Assembly: GCA_029959295.1 (NCBI GenBank)
Contig: JASCOH010000007.1
Coordinates: 1-64,000 of the forward strand
Reading direction: 5' to 3'
DNA length: 64,000 nucleotides
Origin: Flavobacteriaceae bacterium PS02334
GTDB taxonomy: Bacteria; Bacteroidota; Bacteroidia; Flavobacteriales; Flavobacteriaceae
The number at the start of each line of letters is the position of its first letter. The first letter of the stretch is position 1. The notes beneath the pieces are model-generated. The model had not been told where the DNA came from, searched no databases, and was given only the letters and a program-made list of their open reading frames with translations. The position numbers were made by a program, and so were the translations under genes. This document shows positions 25,813-33,348 of the stretch, piece by piece.

Positions 25813-26367
25813 ATGACTAAAAAGCTGATTAAAATTTGTTTACTACTTTTATTTCTATGGTATGTTGGACATGTAACCTATATTACTATTGATGGGCTTT
25901 CTGACGAAGGAAAATCTGCAGATCTTGCCATAATTCTAGGAAGCAAAGTAAATGAAGACGGAACACTTTCAGAAAGGTTAGAAAAGAGAATGGAATGTGG
26001 GCTTCAACTTTATGAAAAAAACCGCGTTAAAAAGATCATTGTAAGCGGTGGATTTGGCAAGGAAGGATTTTATGAAGCAGATAAAATGAAAGAGTATCTG
26101 ATCAAAAATGGAATTCCAGATAGTGCTATAATTGTAGACAATAAAGGAAATAACACGCTGGCAACTGTTGAAAACACCCTTAAATTACAAGATAGTATAC
26201 ATTTTAAAAGTGCTATTGTAGTTTCTCAATATTTTCATGTTACTCGCACCAAAAAGTTTTTCAGAGATCGTGGTTTTAAAAATGTATCCAGCGTAGGTCC
26301 GCATTATTTTGAAACTCGTGATTTATATTCTGTTCTAAGAGAATTTGTCGCTTATTATTATCAATAA
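25813..26367 (+). CDS. SanA/YdcF-like DUF218 membrane protein
   Basis: A 184-residue protein with one N-terminal membrane helix (about 5-25) and a DUF218 Rossmann-like domain: LAIILGSKVNEDGTLSERLEKR, KIIVSGGFGKEGFYEAD, NKGNNTLATVENT and VVSQYFHVTRTKKFFRD. SanA-type proteins affect envelope permeability and vancomycin tolerance in enterobacteria; YdcF binds S-adenosylmethionine. The activity here is unknown. Follows the M50-TPR gene after 21 nt, so it is probably in its operon. Confidence 0.88.
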   Translation: MTKKLIKICLLLLFLWYVGHVTYITIDGLSDEGKSADLAIILGSKVNEDGTLSERLEKRMECGLQLYEKNRVKKIIVSGGFGKEGFYEADKMKEYLIKNGIPDSAIIVDNKGNNTLATVENTLKLQDSIHFKSAIVVSQYFHVTRTKKFFRDRGFKNVSSVGPHYFETRDLYSVLREFVAYYYQ

Positions 26368-26610
26368 AACCAAATGCGAAAAGCATTATGGTATTCTGAA
26401 TTTAAACATTTGTTAGCAAAATTCCATTTTCTAATTATTCAGCATAATTACGGAAACCCATAAACTTACTTATTTGATTTCTAATAAATTGCGAGAAACT
26501 ATTTTCTCATGATTAAGAAATCTATTCTCATTGAAAGCAGAAGTTCAATAACTCCCAAAAACTGGCAATTGGTTATAGAATCGGGCTATATGCCGTAGGT
26601 GAAAACCTTT

Positions 26611-26637
26611 AGTCCTGCTTCGGTGAGACTTTTTTTA
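26611..26637 (+). terminator. Terminator with UUCG loop
   Basis: AGTC-TGC stem closed on a TTCG loop and returning as GTG-GACT, followed by seven T. It would end transcription of the M50-TPR/SanA unit or of the small frame before it. Confidence 0.6.
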
Positions 26638-26642
26638 TTTAA

Positions 26643-26674
26643 ACAAAAAAGCCGCTGATTTCTCAACGGCTTGC
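26643..26674 (-). terminator. Terminator of the minus-strand gene at 26695
   Basis: On the minus strand AAGCCGTTGA pairs with TCAGCGGCTT around a GAAA loop, then T residues. Confidence 0.8.
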
Positions 26675-26694
26675 CATAACTAAAATAAATTATT

Positions 26695-27072
26695 CTAGTT
26701 AAAATGTTTTTCTATAAATTCAATAAAATTCTCATCACTCATTTTATTTGAAGTACTTTCCGTAGAAACCGCATTCTTATATTGAGGTGTTTCTGCTAAA
26801 AATTTGATAAATTGCTCTTGAATTTGTCCGGTTCCCGTGACGTGAATCGCATCCACATTAGGCATCAGGCTGGCTATTTCCTTAAAAAATTTCTGCGTTA
26901 GCATTATCTCATGGTTGTTTGCGGTATTTTCATTAGAATTACCTTCGGGTCCAGCATTATTGGCATGGCCTAAAACCACAAACTCGCCGCTTTCCACATT
27001 TTCTCTTCCCACGATTGTCGCTTGGTGCGAATCCATCCAAACTCCAAACTGTTTCTTGTTTTTATCTGACAT
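26695..27072 (-). CDS. Small cytoplasmic protein of unknown function
   Basis: A 125-residue protein starting MSDKNKKQFGVWMDSHQATIV. The frame is open to 27195, but the upstream 41 residues do not look coding. The pattern, a beta strand GVWMDSHQATIV, a low-complexity Asn/Gly/Glu loop, then MLTQKFFKEIA, VDAIHVTGTGQIQEQFIKFL, recalls the Pelota/eRF1-like fold of small bacterial proteins proposed to act on ribosomes. That resemblance is weak and from memory. Single gene with its own terminator, divergent from the transketolase operon. Confidence 0.65.
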   Translation of the reverse strand: MSDKNKKQFGVWMDSHQATIVGRENVESGEFVVLGHANNAGPEGNSNENTANNHEIMLTQKFFKEIASLMPNVDAIHVTGTGQIQEQFIKFLAETPQYKNAVSTESTSNKMSDENFIEFIEKHFN

Positions 27073-27245
27073 TTTTTTACTTTTTCTTAAAGGTAAACTA
27101 TCATTAATAGCTTTTTGGGAATTTGGGTTAAGATTGTGATTCGCTTCTATTAAATAAGAGCATTTAAAATATTCTTCCCAAGTAAAACACTTCAAAACTT
27201 TATGAAAATCTAAAAATCCAATCCTTCAAAATCGAAATATCTGAT

Positions 27246-27253
27246 TATCTTTG
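27246..27253 (+). promoter_or_regulatory. -7 box of the transketolase promoter
   Basis: TATCTTTG, perfect TAnnTTTG, 25 nt before the ATG at 27279. The -33 element is not clear. Confidence 0.55.
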
Positions 27254-27278
27254 CGCCAGTTTAACTTTATCCTATAAA

Positions 27279-28130
27279 ATGAAACCTAACACACAACAAT
27301 TAAACAACTTAACTATTCAAGTGCGAAGAGATATTCTTCGAATGGTTCACGCCGTAAACTCTGGGCATCCAGGTGGTTCGCTGGGCTGTACTGAATTTCT
27401 TGTAGCGCTTTATCAAAACATCATGGACAGAAAGCCAGGATTTGATATGGACGGAAAAGACGAAGATTTATTCTTCCTTTCAAACGGACATATTTCGCCG
27501 CTTTTTTACAGCGTTTTGGCAAGAAGCGGTTACTTTCCGGTAGCAGAATTAGCCACTTTCCGTTTATTAAATTCTAGGCTTCAGGGACACCCGACTACGC
27601 ACGAAGGCTTGCCAGGAATCCGCATGGCTTCTGGATCTTTAGGTCAAGGAATGTCTGTGGCAATCGGTGCTGCGTTGACAAAGAAATTAAACAATGACGC
27701 TCACTTGGTTTACAGTCTTCACGGAGATGGTGAATTGCAAGAAGGTCAAAACTGGGAAGCCATGATGTATGCTGCTGCTTATAAAGTAGACAATTACATC
27801 GCAACAATCGACTTGAACGGAAAACAAATCGACGGACCAACAGACGAAGTTTTGAACATGGGAAGCATCAGGGCTAAATTTGAAGCTTTTGGCTGGGATG
27901 TTTTAGAAATTGAAAAAGGAAACGATATCGAAGCAGTAATCTCAGGATTGACAGAAGCCAAATCAAGAACAGGAAAAGGAAAACCGGTTTGCGTTTTGCT
28001 TCATACTGAAATGGGCAACGGTGTTGATTATATGATGTTCAGCCACGCTTGGCACGGAAAAGCGCCAAATGACGAGCAATTGGCAACAGCTTTGACTCAA
28101 AACTATTGCGAGGGCGAAAGCGACTATTAA
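27279..28130 (+). CDS. Transketolase, N-terminal (TPP-binding) subunit
   Basis: A 283-residue protein equal to the first domain of transketolase. Thiamine-pyrophosphate site: SLHGDGELQEGQNWEAMMYA with the GDG...N signature, and HPGGSLGCTEFLVALY. It moves two-carbon units between sugar phosphates in the pentose phosphate pathway. The pyrimidine-binding and C-terminal domains are on the next gene, 63 nt downstream; such split transketolases are usual in Bacteroidota and archaea. Both products must assemble to form the active site. Confidence 0.95.
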   Translation: MKPNTQQLNNLTIQVRRDILRMVHAVNSGHPGGSLGCTEFLVALYQNIMDRKPGFDMDGKDEDLFFLSNGHISPLFYSVLARSGYFPVAELATFRLLNSRLQGHPTTHEGLPGIRMASGSLGQGMSVAIGAALTKKLNNDAHLVYSLHGDGELQEGQNWEAMMYAAAYKVDNYIATIDLNGKQIDGPTDEVLNMGSIRAKFEAFGWDVLEIEKGNDIEAVISGLTEAKSRTGKGKPVCVLLHTEMGNGVDYMMFSHAWHGKAPNDEQLATALTQNYCEGESDY

Positions 28131-28193
28131 TTAAGAGTTATGAATTATGAGTTTTTCTCGTAATTCTTAAATCTTTCAATTTTTAAATTCAAC

Positions 28194-29147
28194 ATGAAAA
28201 AATATACAAATACAGGAAATAAAGATACCCGTTCAGGTTTTGGAGCGGGATTGACGGAATTAGGTCAAAAGAATGAAAACGTAGTGGCACTTTGCGCTGA
28301 TTTGATCGGATCATTAAAAATGGACGACTTCAAGAAAAATCATCCAGAGCGTTTTTTCCAAATCGGAATTGCGGAAGCAAACATGATCGGGATTGCGGCA
28401 GGTATGACAATTGGCGGAAAGATTCCTTTCACAGGAACTTTTGCTAATTTTTCTACAGGAAGAGTTTACGACCAAATCCGCCAGTCTGTTGCTTATTCAG
28501 ATAAAAACGTAAAAATCTGCGCTTCTCACGCTGGTTTAACTTTAGGTGAAGATGGTGCAACTCACCAGATCCTAGAAGATATTGGTTTGATGAAAATGTT
28601 GCCGGGAATGACGGTAATCAATACTTGCGATTACAACCAAACCAAAGCAGCCACAATGGCAATTGCTGACCACCATGGTCCAGTTTACTTGCGTTTTGGC
28701 CGTCCTTCAGTTCCAAACTTCACTCCAGAAAACGGCACTTTTGAAATTGGAAAAGCAATTTTACTAAATGAAGGAACTGACGTAACAATCGTAGCTACCG
28801 GACATTTAGTTTGGGAAGCTTTGGTTGCTGCAGAAGCTCTAGAAGCAAAAGGAATTTCTGCAGAAGTAATCAATATCCATACAATCAAACCTTTAGATGA
28901 AGAAGCAATTTTGAAATCTCTGGCTAAAACAGGATGTATCGTTACTGCGGAAGAACACAACATTTTAGGAGGTTTAGGAGAAAGCGTTGCTAGAGTTCTA
29001 GCGCTAAACAATCCTTCTCCGCAAGAATTTGTAGCTGTTAATGACAGTTTCGGTGAATCTGGAACTCCAGCACAATTGATGGAAAAATACAAGCTGAACA
29101 ATCAAGCGATTGTGGAAGCTGCTGAAAAAGTGATCAAGAGAAAGTAA
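28194..29147 (+). CDS. Transketolase, C-terminal subunit
   Basis: A 317-residue partner of the N-terminal half. The pyrimidine domain is visible in [19 protein letters not shown], where Glu acts on the cofactor ring, then [16 protein letters not shown]; the C-terminal domain reads [40 protein letters not shown] and [16 protein letters not shown]. Same strand and operon as the first half. A related DXS or pyruvate dehydrogenase subunit role is unlikely because of the pairing. Confidence 0.95.
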   Translation: MKKYTNTGNKDTRSGFGAGLTELGQKNENVVALCADLIGSLKMDDFKKNHPERFFQIGIAEANMIGIAAGMTIGGKIPFTGTFANFSTGRVYDQIRQSVAYSDKNVKICASHAGLTLGEDGATHQILEDIGLMKMLPGMTVINTCDYNQTKAATMAIADHHGPVYLRFGRPSVPNFTPENGTFEIGKAILLNEGTDVTIVATGHLVWEALVAAEALEAKGISAEVINIHTIKPLDEEAILKSLAKTGCIVTAEEHNILGGLGESVARVLALNNPSPQEFVAVNDSFGESGTPAQLMEKYKLNNQAIVEAAEKVIKRK

Positions 29148-29165
29148 TTTCTTTAGCTTATAAAT

Positions 29166-29204
29166 AAAAAAATCCCGCTCATTGATTGAGCGGGATTTTT
29201 TTAT
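29166..29204. terminator. Bidirectional terminator
   Basis: AAATCCCGCTC (29170-29180) pairs perfectly with GAGCGGGATTT (29188-29198), A-run left and T-run right, between convergent genes. Confidence 0.9.
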
Positions 29205-29217
29205 ATGTCTAATTATT

Positions 29218-30174
29218 TTATTTACAACCTGAATCTAAGTGCCTTTTCAAACCTCCCGTAGTTCCTTGGCAATTCGGGATAAGCTCAAACTGATACAAAC
29301 GCCCGAAAGAATCTGAAACTTCTCTTTTTGTCAATGTCCCGTCACCGTCATCATCAGTATCTAAGAAATTCGGAATTCCGTCACCATCAGTGTCGTCGTC
29401 ATAATAATCTCCATTTCCGTTTAAGTCTTCATTAATTGAAAGCACACCGTCTTTGTCAGAATCTTGATATTTTACTTTATGAAGATTAAATGTAAAAACG
29501 ATAGGAGAATAAGCTGAAAGCGTACCCGCTGAGCTGCTGAAATATCCCAAACCAGAAGGGATAAACATTACTCCAACTCCGTGATCAGTCAATAAAACGT
29601 TTCCAGGATTAGCAGGATCATCGCTAGCATTTCCAGATTTGAATTCCGTCAAAATATTTCTCCAACCTGCAACAACGCTTTCTTGCTCAAACCAAACTGG
29701 ATTTGGTCTGTAATCAAATTGCTTGTCATCAAGGTCAATTCCTCGGTAAGTAACTAATGTAGAATCTACTCTTGTTGGAGACTGGCCAATACCTTCTCTA
29801 ATTTTCAAGTAGTATATTTTATATTCAACTGGATCTTCAATTAAAGTTCCAACAAGTGAATTAGCCGTTGTATAAACTCTGCTATCGTTTTTAATCGTTT
29901 TGGTCAACAAAGGGTAATCTCTTTGTTCCAAAATAGATTGGTGTCCATCACCAGCAACCTTTACGTGAATTGTAGGCACTGGATTATTATTAGCATCCAC
30001 TGTTACAGTTAAATAATGACTTTTTAGGTAATCTTCAATATCAACTATATCTGCGGCATATTGTACTGAACGATCTCGTGGCGGTGTAACAGTTCCTGAA
30101 TCATCATCTTTTTTACAAGAAGAAAATAAAGAAATAGAAACTATTGCAATTAAAAAAAACTTAATTCTGGTCAT
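29218..30174 (-). CDS. FKBP-like lipoprotein with calcium-binding-type Asp repeats
   Basis: A 318-residue lipoprotein (SLFSSCKKDDD, lipidated Cys about 20). The centre is FKBP-like: an insertion-rich domain with VTYRGIDLDDKQFD, WRNILTEFKSG and VGVMFIPSGLGYFSSSAG, as in the FKBP-type prolyl isomerases linked to gliding lipoproteins. The C-terminal part has a run of Asp-rich loops (DSDKDGVLSINEDLNGNGD, DDTDGDGIPNFLDTDDDGD) of the thrombospondin-3/EF type that bind Ca2+. The start is taken at MTRIKF (30174), since ten extra upstream residues do not fit a signal peptide. Likely on the outer membrane; prolyl isomerase activity is inferred. Confidence 0.82.
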   Translation of the reverse strand: MTRIKFFLIAIVSISLFSSCKKDDDSGTVTPPRDRSVQYAADIVDIEDYLKSHYLTVTVDANNNPVPTIHVKVAGDGHQSILEQRDYPLLTKTIKNDSRVYTTANSLVGTLIEDPVEYKIYYLKIREGIGQSPTRVDSTLVTYRGIDLDDKQFDYRPNPVWFEQESVVAGWRNILTEFKSGNASDDPANPGNVLLTDHGVGVMFIPSGLGYFSSSAGTLSAYSPIVFTFNLHKVKYQDSDKDGVLSINEDLNGNGDYYDDDTDGDGIPNFLDTDDDGDGTLTKREVSDSFGRLYQFELIPNCQGTTGGLKRHLDSGCK

Positions 30175-30252
30175 TATTATTGAATTTAGAGGCGCAAGAT
30201 ACAATTTTGATTTATTTTTGTAAACTAATTAACGTAGATTTTCAGTTTTAGT

Positions 30253-30642
30253 ATGAGAGTAGATAAATACTTATGGTGTGTTCGCTATTACAAAACCAGA
30301 AATATGGTTACCGAGGCTTGCAAAAAGAACCATATCACTGTTAACGGGCAGGTAGCCAAGCCTTCAAAGGAAGTTTTTCCTACAGATAAAATTACATTTC
30401 GAAAAGATCAGATCACTCAGATAATCACTGTTTTGGATATTCCTGACAATCGTGTTGGCGCAAAATTGGTTGATATATATAGAAAAGACGAAACTCTGGC
30501 AGAAGCTTTTCAGCATTTAGAGCTCTTAAAATTATCGAAAGAACATTACAGAAAACATGGCGAAGGGCGTCCGACCAAAAAAGACCGACGTGATCTTGAC
30601 GGAATAAGCTTTGATTCTGAAGAGGAAGAAACAGACAATTAA
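30253..30642 (+). CDS. hslR: S4-domain RNA-binding protein, Hsp15 family
   Basis: A 129-residue protein with the S4 fold at the N-terminus: MRVDKYLWCVRYYKTRNMVTE, ITVNGQVAKPSKEV. Hsp15 binds the 50S subunit carrying a stuck nascent chain and helps recycle it. The C-terminal extension is charged (KHGEGRPTKKDRRDLDG) with a Glu-rich tail, typical of the Hsp15 family. The next gene follows after 57 nt but has its own -7 box. Confidence 0.88.
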   Translation: MRVDKYLWCVRYYKTRNMVTEACKKNHITVNGQVAKPSKEVFPTDKITFRKDQITQIITVLDIPDNRVGAKLVDIYRKDETLAEAFQHLELLKLSKEHYRKHGEGRPTKKDRRDLDGISFDSEEEETDN

Positions 30643-30677
30643 TCTTCAAAATCTTACCAAAAAACCAAGCCATTTTT

Positions 30678-30685
30678 TATCTTTG
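30678..30685 (+). promoter_or_regulatory. -7 box before the phosphoribosyltransferase gene
   Basis: TATCTTTG, perfect TAnnTTTG, 14 nt before the ATG at 30700. Confidence 0.5.
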
Positions 30686-30699
30686 AAAAAAATACCGCA

Positions 30700-31197
30700 A
30701 TGAGCAAAAATATCATCTTAAACAATCAAGAAATAAAGCACAAGACTAGAAGAATCGCTTATCAAATCTATGAAACTTTTGTAGAGGAAGAGGAAGTTGT
30801 CATCGCCGGAATTTCAAAAAGCGGTTATGTTTTTGCAGAAAAGATTGCGGAAGTGCTGAAAGCTATTTCCACTTTAAAAGTTTCGCTTTGCGAGGTTCAT
30901 ATTGACAAGCAAAATCCGAGCAACGAAATCACGACTTCTTTAGAAAAAAGTGAATATGAGAATAAAGGACTTGTTCTAGTCGACGATGTTTTGAATTCTG
31001 GAACTGTTTTGGCTTACGGAATCAAGTTTTTCTTAGATGTACCTTTAAAGAAATTCAAAACCGCAGTTCTTGTAGACAGAAACCACAAAAAATATCCTGT
31101 AAAGGCTGATTTCAAAGGAATTTCTTTATCAACTTCGCTACAAGAACATGTTCAGGTTGTTTTTGAAGAAAACGAAGATTACGCTTATTTAAGCTAA
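30700..31197 (+). CDS. Phosphoribosyltransferase family protein (PyrR-like)
   Basis: A 165-residue type I phosphoribosyltransferase. The PRPP-binding loop is GLVLVDDVLNSGTVLAYG, and the first-strand region VVIAGISKSGYVFAEKIAEVL is also typical. The overall length and the DDVLNSG spelling are closest to PyrR/UPRT-type proteins of Bacteroidota, but the purine or pyrimidine substrate cannot be read. Its last 9 nt overlap the end of aroK on the other strand. Confidence 0.85.
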   Translation: MSKNIILNNQEIKHKTRRIAYQIYETFVEEEEVVIAGISKSGYVFAEKIAEVLKAISTLKVSLCEVHIDKQNPSNEITTSLEKSEYENKGLVLVDDVLNSGTVLAYGIKFFLDVPLKKFKTAVLVDRNHKKYPVKADFKGISLSTSLQEHVQVVFEENEDYAYLS

Positions 31198-31707
31198 TAT
31201 CTTTTCAATATCTAAAACGATCTCTTCAATAGATTTATTATCAACCACAACCACGTGAGTCGCTTTGTTGTAGTAAAAACTGCGCTCAAAAAGATGCATC
31301 GCAATGTATTCTTTCATGCTTTCCTCGCTTTGGTCAGCAATCAGCGGACGATTTTCTTTGATCGTAAGTAGTCTATTATATAATGTTTCAATAGAAGCTT
31401 TCAAGTAAAAAGACTTGATATTTTCGCCATTAAGCATTTCGTGATTTCCGGCATAGCAAGGAGTACCGCCGCCCAAACTGATGACCATTTCTTTTTCAGA
31501 AGCAATTAATTCTTTTAAAATTTGATTTTCGAGCTTCCTAAAATAGAGTTCTCCTTTTTGCTCAAAAATTTCTTTAACCGACAATTCTGCTCTTTCCTCG
31601 ATGATTTTATCCAAATCGAATAATTGCTTTTGCACTTTTTCTGACAGCAATTTGGCAATTGTCGACTTTCCGGAACCCATATACCCCAATAAAATAATTT
31701 TCTTCAT
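31189..31707 (-). CDS. aroK: Shikimate kinase
   Basis: A 172-residue kinase that phosphorylates shikimate, step five of aromatic amino acid synthesis. Walker A is LLGYMGSGKSTIAKLL; the shikimate site shows FDLDKIIEE and ISLGGGTPCY; the lid region shows RPLI. Convergent with the phosphoribosyltransferase gene and overlapping it by 9 nt. Confidence 0.95.
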   Translation of the reverse strand: MKKIILLGYMGSGKSTIAKLLSEKVQKQLFDLDKIIEERAELSVKEIFEQKGELYFRKLENQILKELIASEKEMVISLGGGTPCYAGNHEMLNGENIKSFYLKASIETLYNRLLTIKENRPLIADQSEESMKEYIAMHLFERSFYYNKATHVVVVDNKSIEEIVLDIEKILA

Positions 31708-31778
31708 GGCAATAAATCCTTATATACTAAGGCATTATGAATGATTATAAAAAAAAGACAAATTTAACGCAATTTTAC

Positions 31779-31810
31779 TTTGAAAAATAAATAAAAACAT
31801 CTTATATTTG
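31779..31810 (+). promoter_or_regulatory. Promoter of the tRNA-Lys pair
   Basis: TTTG (31779-31782), 20 nt, then TATATTTG (31803-31810): a perfect match to both elements of the Bacteroidota promoter, 23 nt before the first tRNA. Confidence 0.8.
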
Positions 31811-31833
31811 CACCCGCATTCAAGAAATTAAAT

Positions 31834-31906
31834 GACTCGATAGCTCAGTCGGTAGAGCACATCACTTTTAATGATGGGGTCCTGGGTTCGAGCCCCAGTC
31901 GGGTCA
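31834..31906 (+). tRNA. tRNA-Lys (UUU)
   Basis: A 73-nt cloverleaf. Acceptor arm GACTCGA with TCGGGTC, anticodon arm CATCA/TGATG with loop CTTTTAA (anticodon TTT), T-arm with GGTTCGAGCCC. The CCA end is not encoded. Confidence 0.97.
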
Positions 31907-31936
31907 CAAAATGACTTAAATTTCTTGAATTGCAAT

Positions 31937-32009
31937 GACTCGATAGCTCAGTCGGTAGAGCACATCACTTTTAATGATGGGGTCCTGGGTTCGAGCCCCA
32001 GTCGGGTCA
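31937..32009 (+). tRNA. tRNA-Lys (UUU), second identical copy
   Basis: Same 73-nt sequence as the copy at 31834, 30 nt downstream, evidently a tandem duplication read from the same promoter. Confidence 0.97.
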
Positions 32010-32011
32010 CA

Positions 32012-32042
32012 AAAAGTTATTCCTTGCGAATAACTTTTTTTG
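32012..32042 (+). terminator. Terminator after the tRNA-Lys pair
   Basis: AAGTTATTC (32014-32022) pairs with GAATAACTT (32028-32036), loop of 5 nt, followed by a T-run. Confidence 0.8.
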
Positions 32043-32047
32043 TTTTA

Positions 32048-32130
32048 GGCCACGTGGAGAAACGGTAGACTTGCCATCTTGAGGGGGTGGTGCTCGAAAG
32101 GGCGTGTGGGTTCAAATCCCACCGTGGTCA
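32048..32130 (+). tRNA. tRNA-Leu (GAG)
   Basis: An 83-nt class II tRNA with acceptor GGCCACG/CGTGGTC, anticodon arm CCATC/GGTGG around loop TTGAGGG (anticodon GAG), a long variable arm (TGCTCGAAAGGGCGT region) and T-arm GTGGG-TTCAAAT-CCCAC. CCA is not encoded. Confidence 0.93.
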
Positions 32131-32136
32131 CTTTTT

Positions 32137-32180
32137 AAATCGTAAATTTTTGTTTTACAAAAGTTTGCGATTTTTTTTAT
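32137..32180 (+). terminator. Terminator after tRNA-Leu
   Basis: AAATCG-T-AAA (32137-) pairs with TTT-G-CGATTT (to 32173) with further pairing inside, followed by a T-run. Confidence 0.7.
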
Positions 32181-32220
32181 TCCAAAAAATCAAGCGTTGC
32201 TCCAAAAGATATTTTTTTAA

Positions 32221-32244
32221 GTGACCACGGTGGGGATTTGAACC
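32221..32244 (-). repeat. Inverted fragment of the tRNA-Leu 3' end
   Basis: The reverse complement of this stretch matches the last 23 nt of the tRNA-Leu gene plus the next base, with one extra G in the T-arm. The rest of a tRNA is not present, so it is not a gene. It could be an old attachment-site remnant or debris of a lost tRNA copy. The remainder of 32131-32394 is AT-rich and without genes. Confidence 0.8.
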
Positions 32245-32394
32245 TGCCATTACTTCAAAAAATAGTAGCTTGCAATCGATCAAAACTGATAAAACAGCGC
32301 AATATTATTATCTATTTTAAGAAATGTTTAAATCTAAAACTAGAAATGTTACGTATATTTATCTATAATTTTTGTTTAAGAAACTGCAGAATAA

Positions 32395-33294
32395 ATGAAT
32401 AGCATCAATAGTGTATTTAGTATCAAAGACTTAGAAAATATTTCAGGAATCAAGGCACACACGATAAGAATCTGGGAGAAGAGATACAATATCCTTGAAC
32501 CAATGCGTACTGATTCCAATATCAGGCTTTATGATGCTGAAAACCTGCAAAAGCTATTGAACATAACTCTGCTGCATACTCACGGCTATAAAATTTCAAA
32601 AATTTCGCAATTCCCTGCTGAAAAAATTCCGCAATTAGTCAAAGAAATCATTTCTGACAAAAGTACCAAAATTCATGCCATCAGCGCTTTTAAAATGGCG
32701 ATGATGAATTTTGACCAGACTTTATTTTTCAATACTTACGAGAGTTTGCTTTCGAAAAAATCCTTTCGAGAGATTTTTTCCCATATTTTTATTCCCCTGT
32801 TGAATGAGGTCGGACTTTTATGGCAGACTGGGACAATAACGCCTGCGCATGAACATTTTATTTCCTACCTGGTCAAGCAAAAACTTTCCGGAAACATAGA
32901 AAAGAAGCAAATGCTGGTTCCTCAAAAAACAGACAAAGTATTTGTTCTATATCTTCCTGAGAATGAAATCAATGAGTTTGCCTTGATGTACCTTCATTAT
33001 GAAATACTCTATCACGGCTACCAAACCGTGTATTTAGGGAAATCTATTACGCTGGAAAACCTGAAAGACATGACGCGTTATTTCAACAATATTGTTTTTG
33101 TGGCTTATTGCACTGTTTCGCCAGCCGAAGATGCAATAGATAAATATGTAGCGGAAATGCAAAAAAACATCTTGCAATCCTCAAATTCTGAATTTTGGAT
33201 TTTAGGCAAAATGACTTCTGCCTTGAATAAAGAAACTCTTCCTGAAAAAACTTTCGCTTTTACCTCATTTGAAGAAGCCATAAATAAACTTTAA
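32395..33294 (+). CDS. MerR-family regulator with a CarH/LitR-like cobalamin-type domain
   Basis: A 299-residue regulator. Residues 5-75 are the MerR helix-turn-helix (FSIKDLENISGIKAHTIRIWEKRY). Residues about 90-165 form the helical bundle with the Wx9EH motif (Trp143, Glu153, His154) that shields adenosylcobalamin in CarH. The Rossmann-like part follows, but the DxHxxG motif giving the cobalt-ligand His is replaced by NEINEF (His to Ile192, Gly to Phe195), so B12 binding in the usual way is doubtful. It lies before crtI-crtB-crtZ, as light- or B12-responsive regulators of carotenoid genes do. Carotenoid control is therefore likely; the signal is uncertain. Confidence 0.88.
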   Translation: MNSINSVFSIKDLENISGIKAHTIRIWEKRYNILEPMRTDSNIRLYDAENLQKLLNITLLHTHGYKISKISQFPAEKIPQLVKEIISDKSTKIHAISAFKMAMMNFDQTLFFNTYESLLSKKSFREIFSHIFIPLLNEVGLLWQTGTITPAHEHFISYLVKQKLSGNIEKKQMLVPQKTDKVFVLYLPENEINEFALMYLHYEILYHGYQTVYLGKSITLENLKDMTRYFNNIVFVAYCTVSPAEDAIDKYVAEMQKNILQSSNSEFWILGKMTSALNKETLPEKTFAFTSFEEAINKL

Positions 33295-33331
33295 ATATTT
33301 TTTAAAGTTTTATTTTTGTTTATCTTTTTCA

Positions 33332-33339
33332 TACATTTG
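33332..33339 (+). promoter_or_regulatory. -7 box before crtI
   Basis: TACATTTG, a perfect TAnnTTTG, only 9 nt before the crtI ATG, so the message would be almost leaderless. The nearest TTTG upstream is at 13 nt, too close for a normal -33 element; this may mark a promoter that needs the MerR-type regulator. Confidence 0.45.
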
Positions 33340-33348
33340 TTAAACAAC

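Larger units (their letters stand above)
26368..26694. other. Intergenic stretch, no clear gene
   Basis: About 330 nt between two convergent genes. A 29-codon frame at 26510-26599 (MIKKSILIESRSSITPKN) is open but has no recognisable family; it could be a remnant. Two terminators lie at the right side (26611-26637 and 26641-26672). Nothing else seen. Confidence 0.5.

Noticed and set aside
31871-32068. 65-residue protein frame over the tRNA-Lys genes
   Set aside because: The frame translates through two tRNA genes and a terminator; coding is not credible.
32221-32244. Second tRNA-Leu on the minus strand
   Set aside because: Only the 3' T-arm/acceptor half is present and it carries an extra base; no D-arm or anticodon arm follows.
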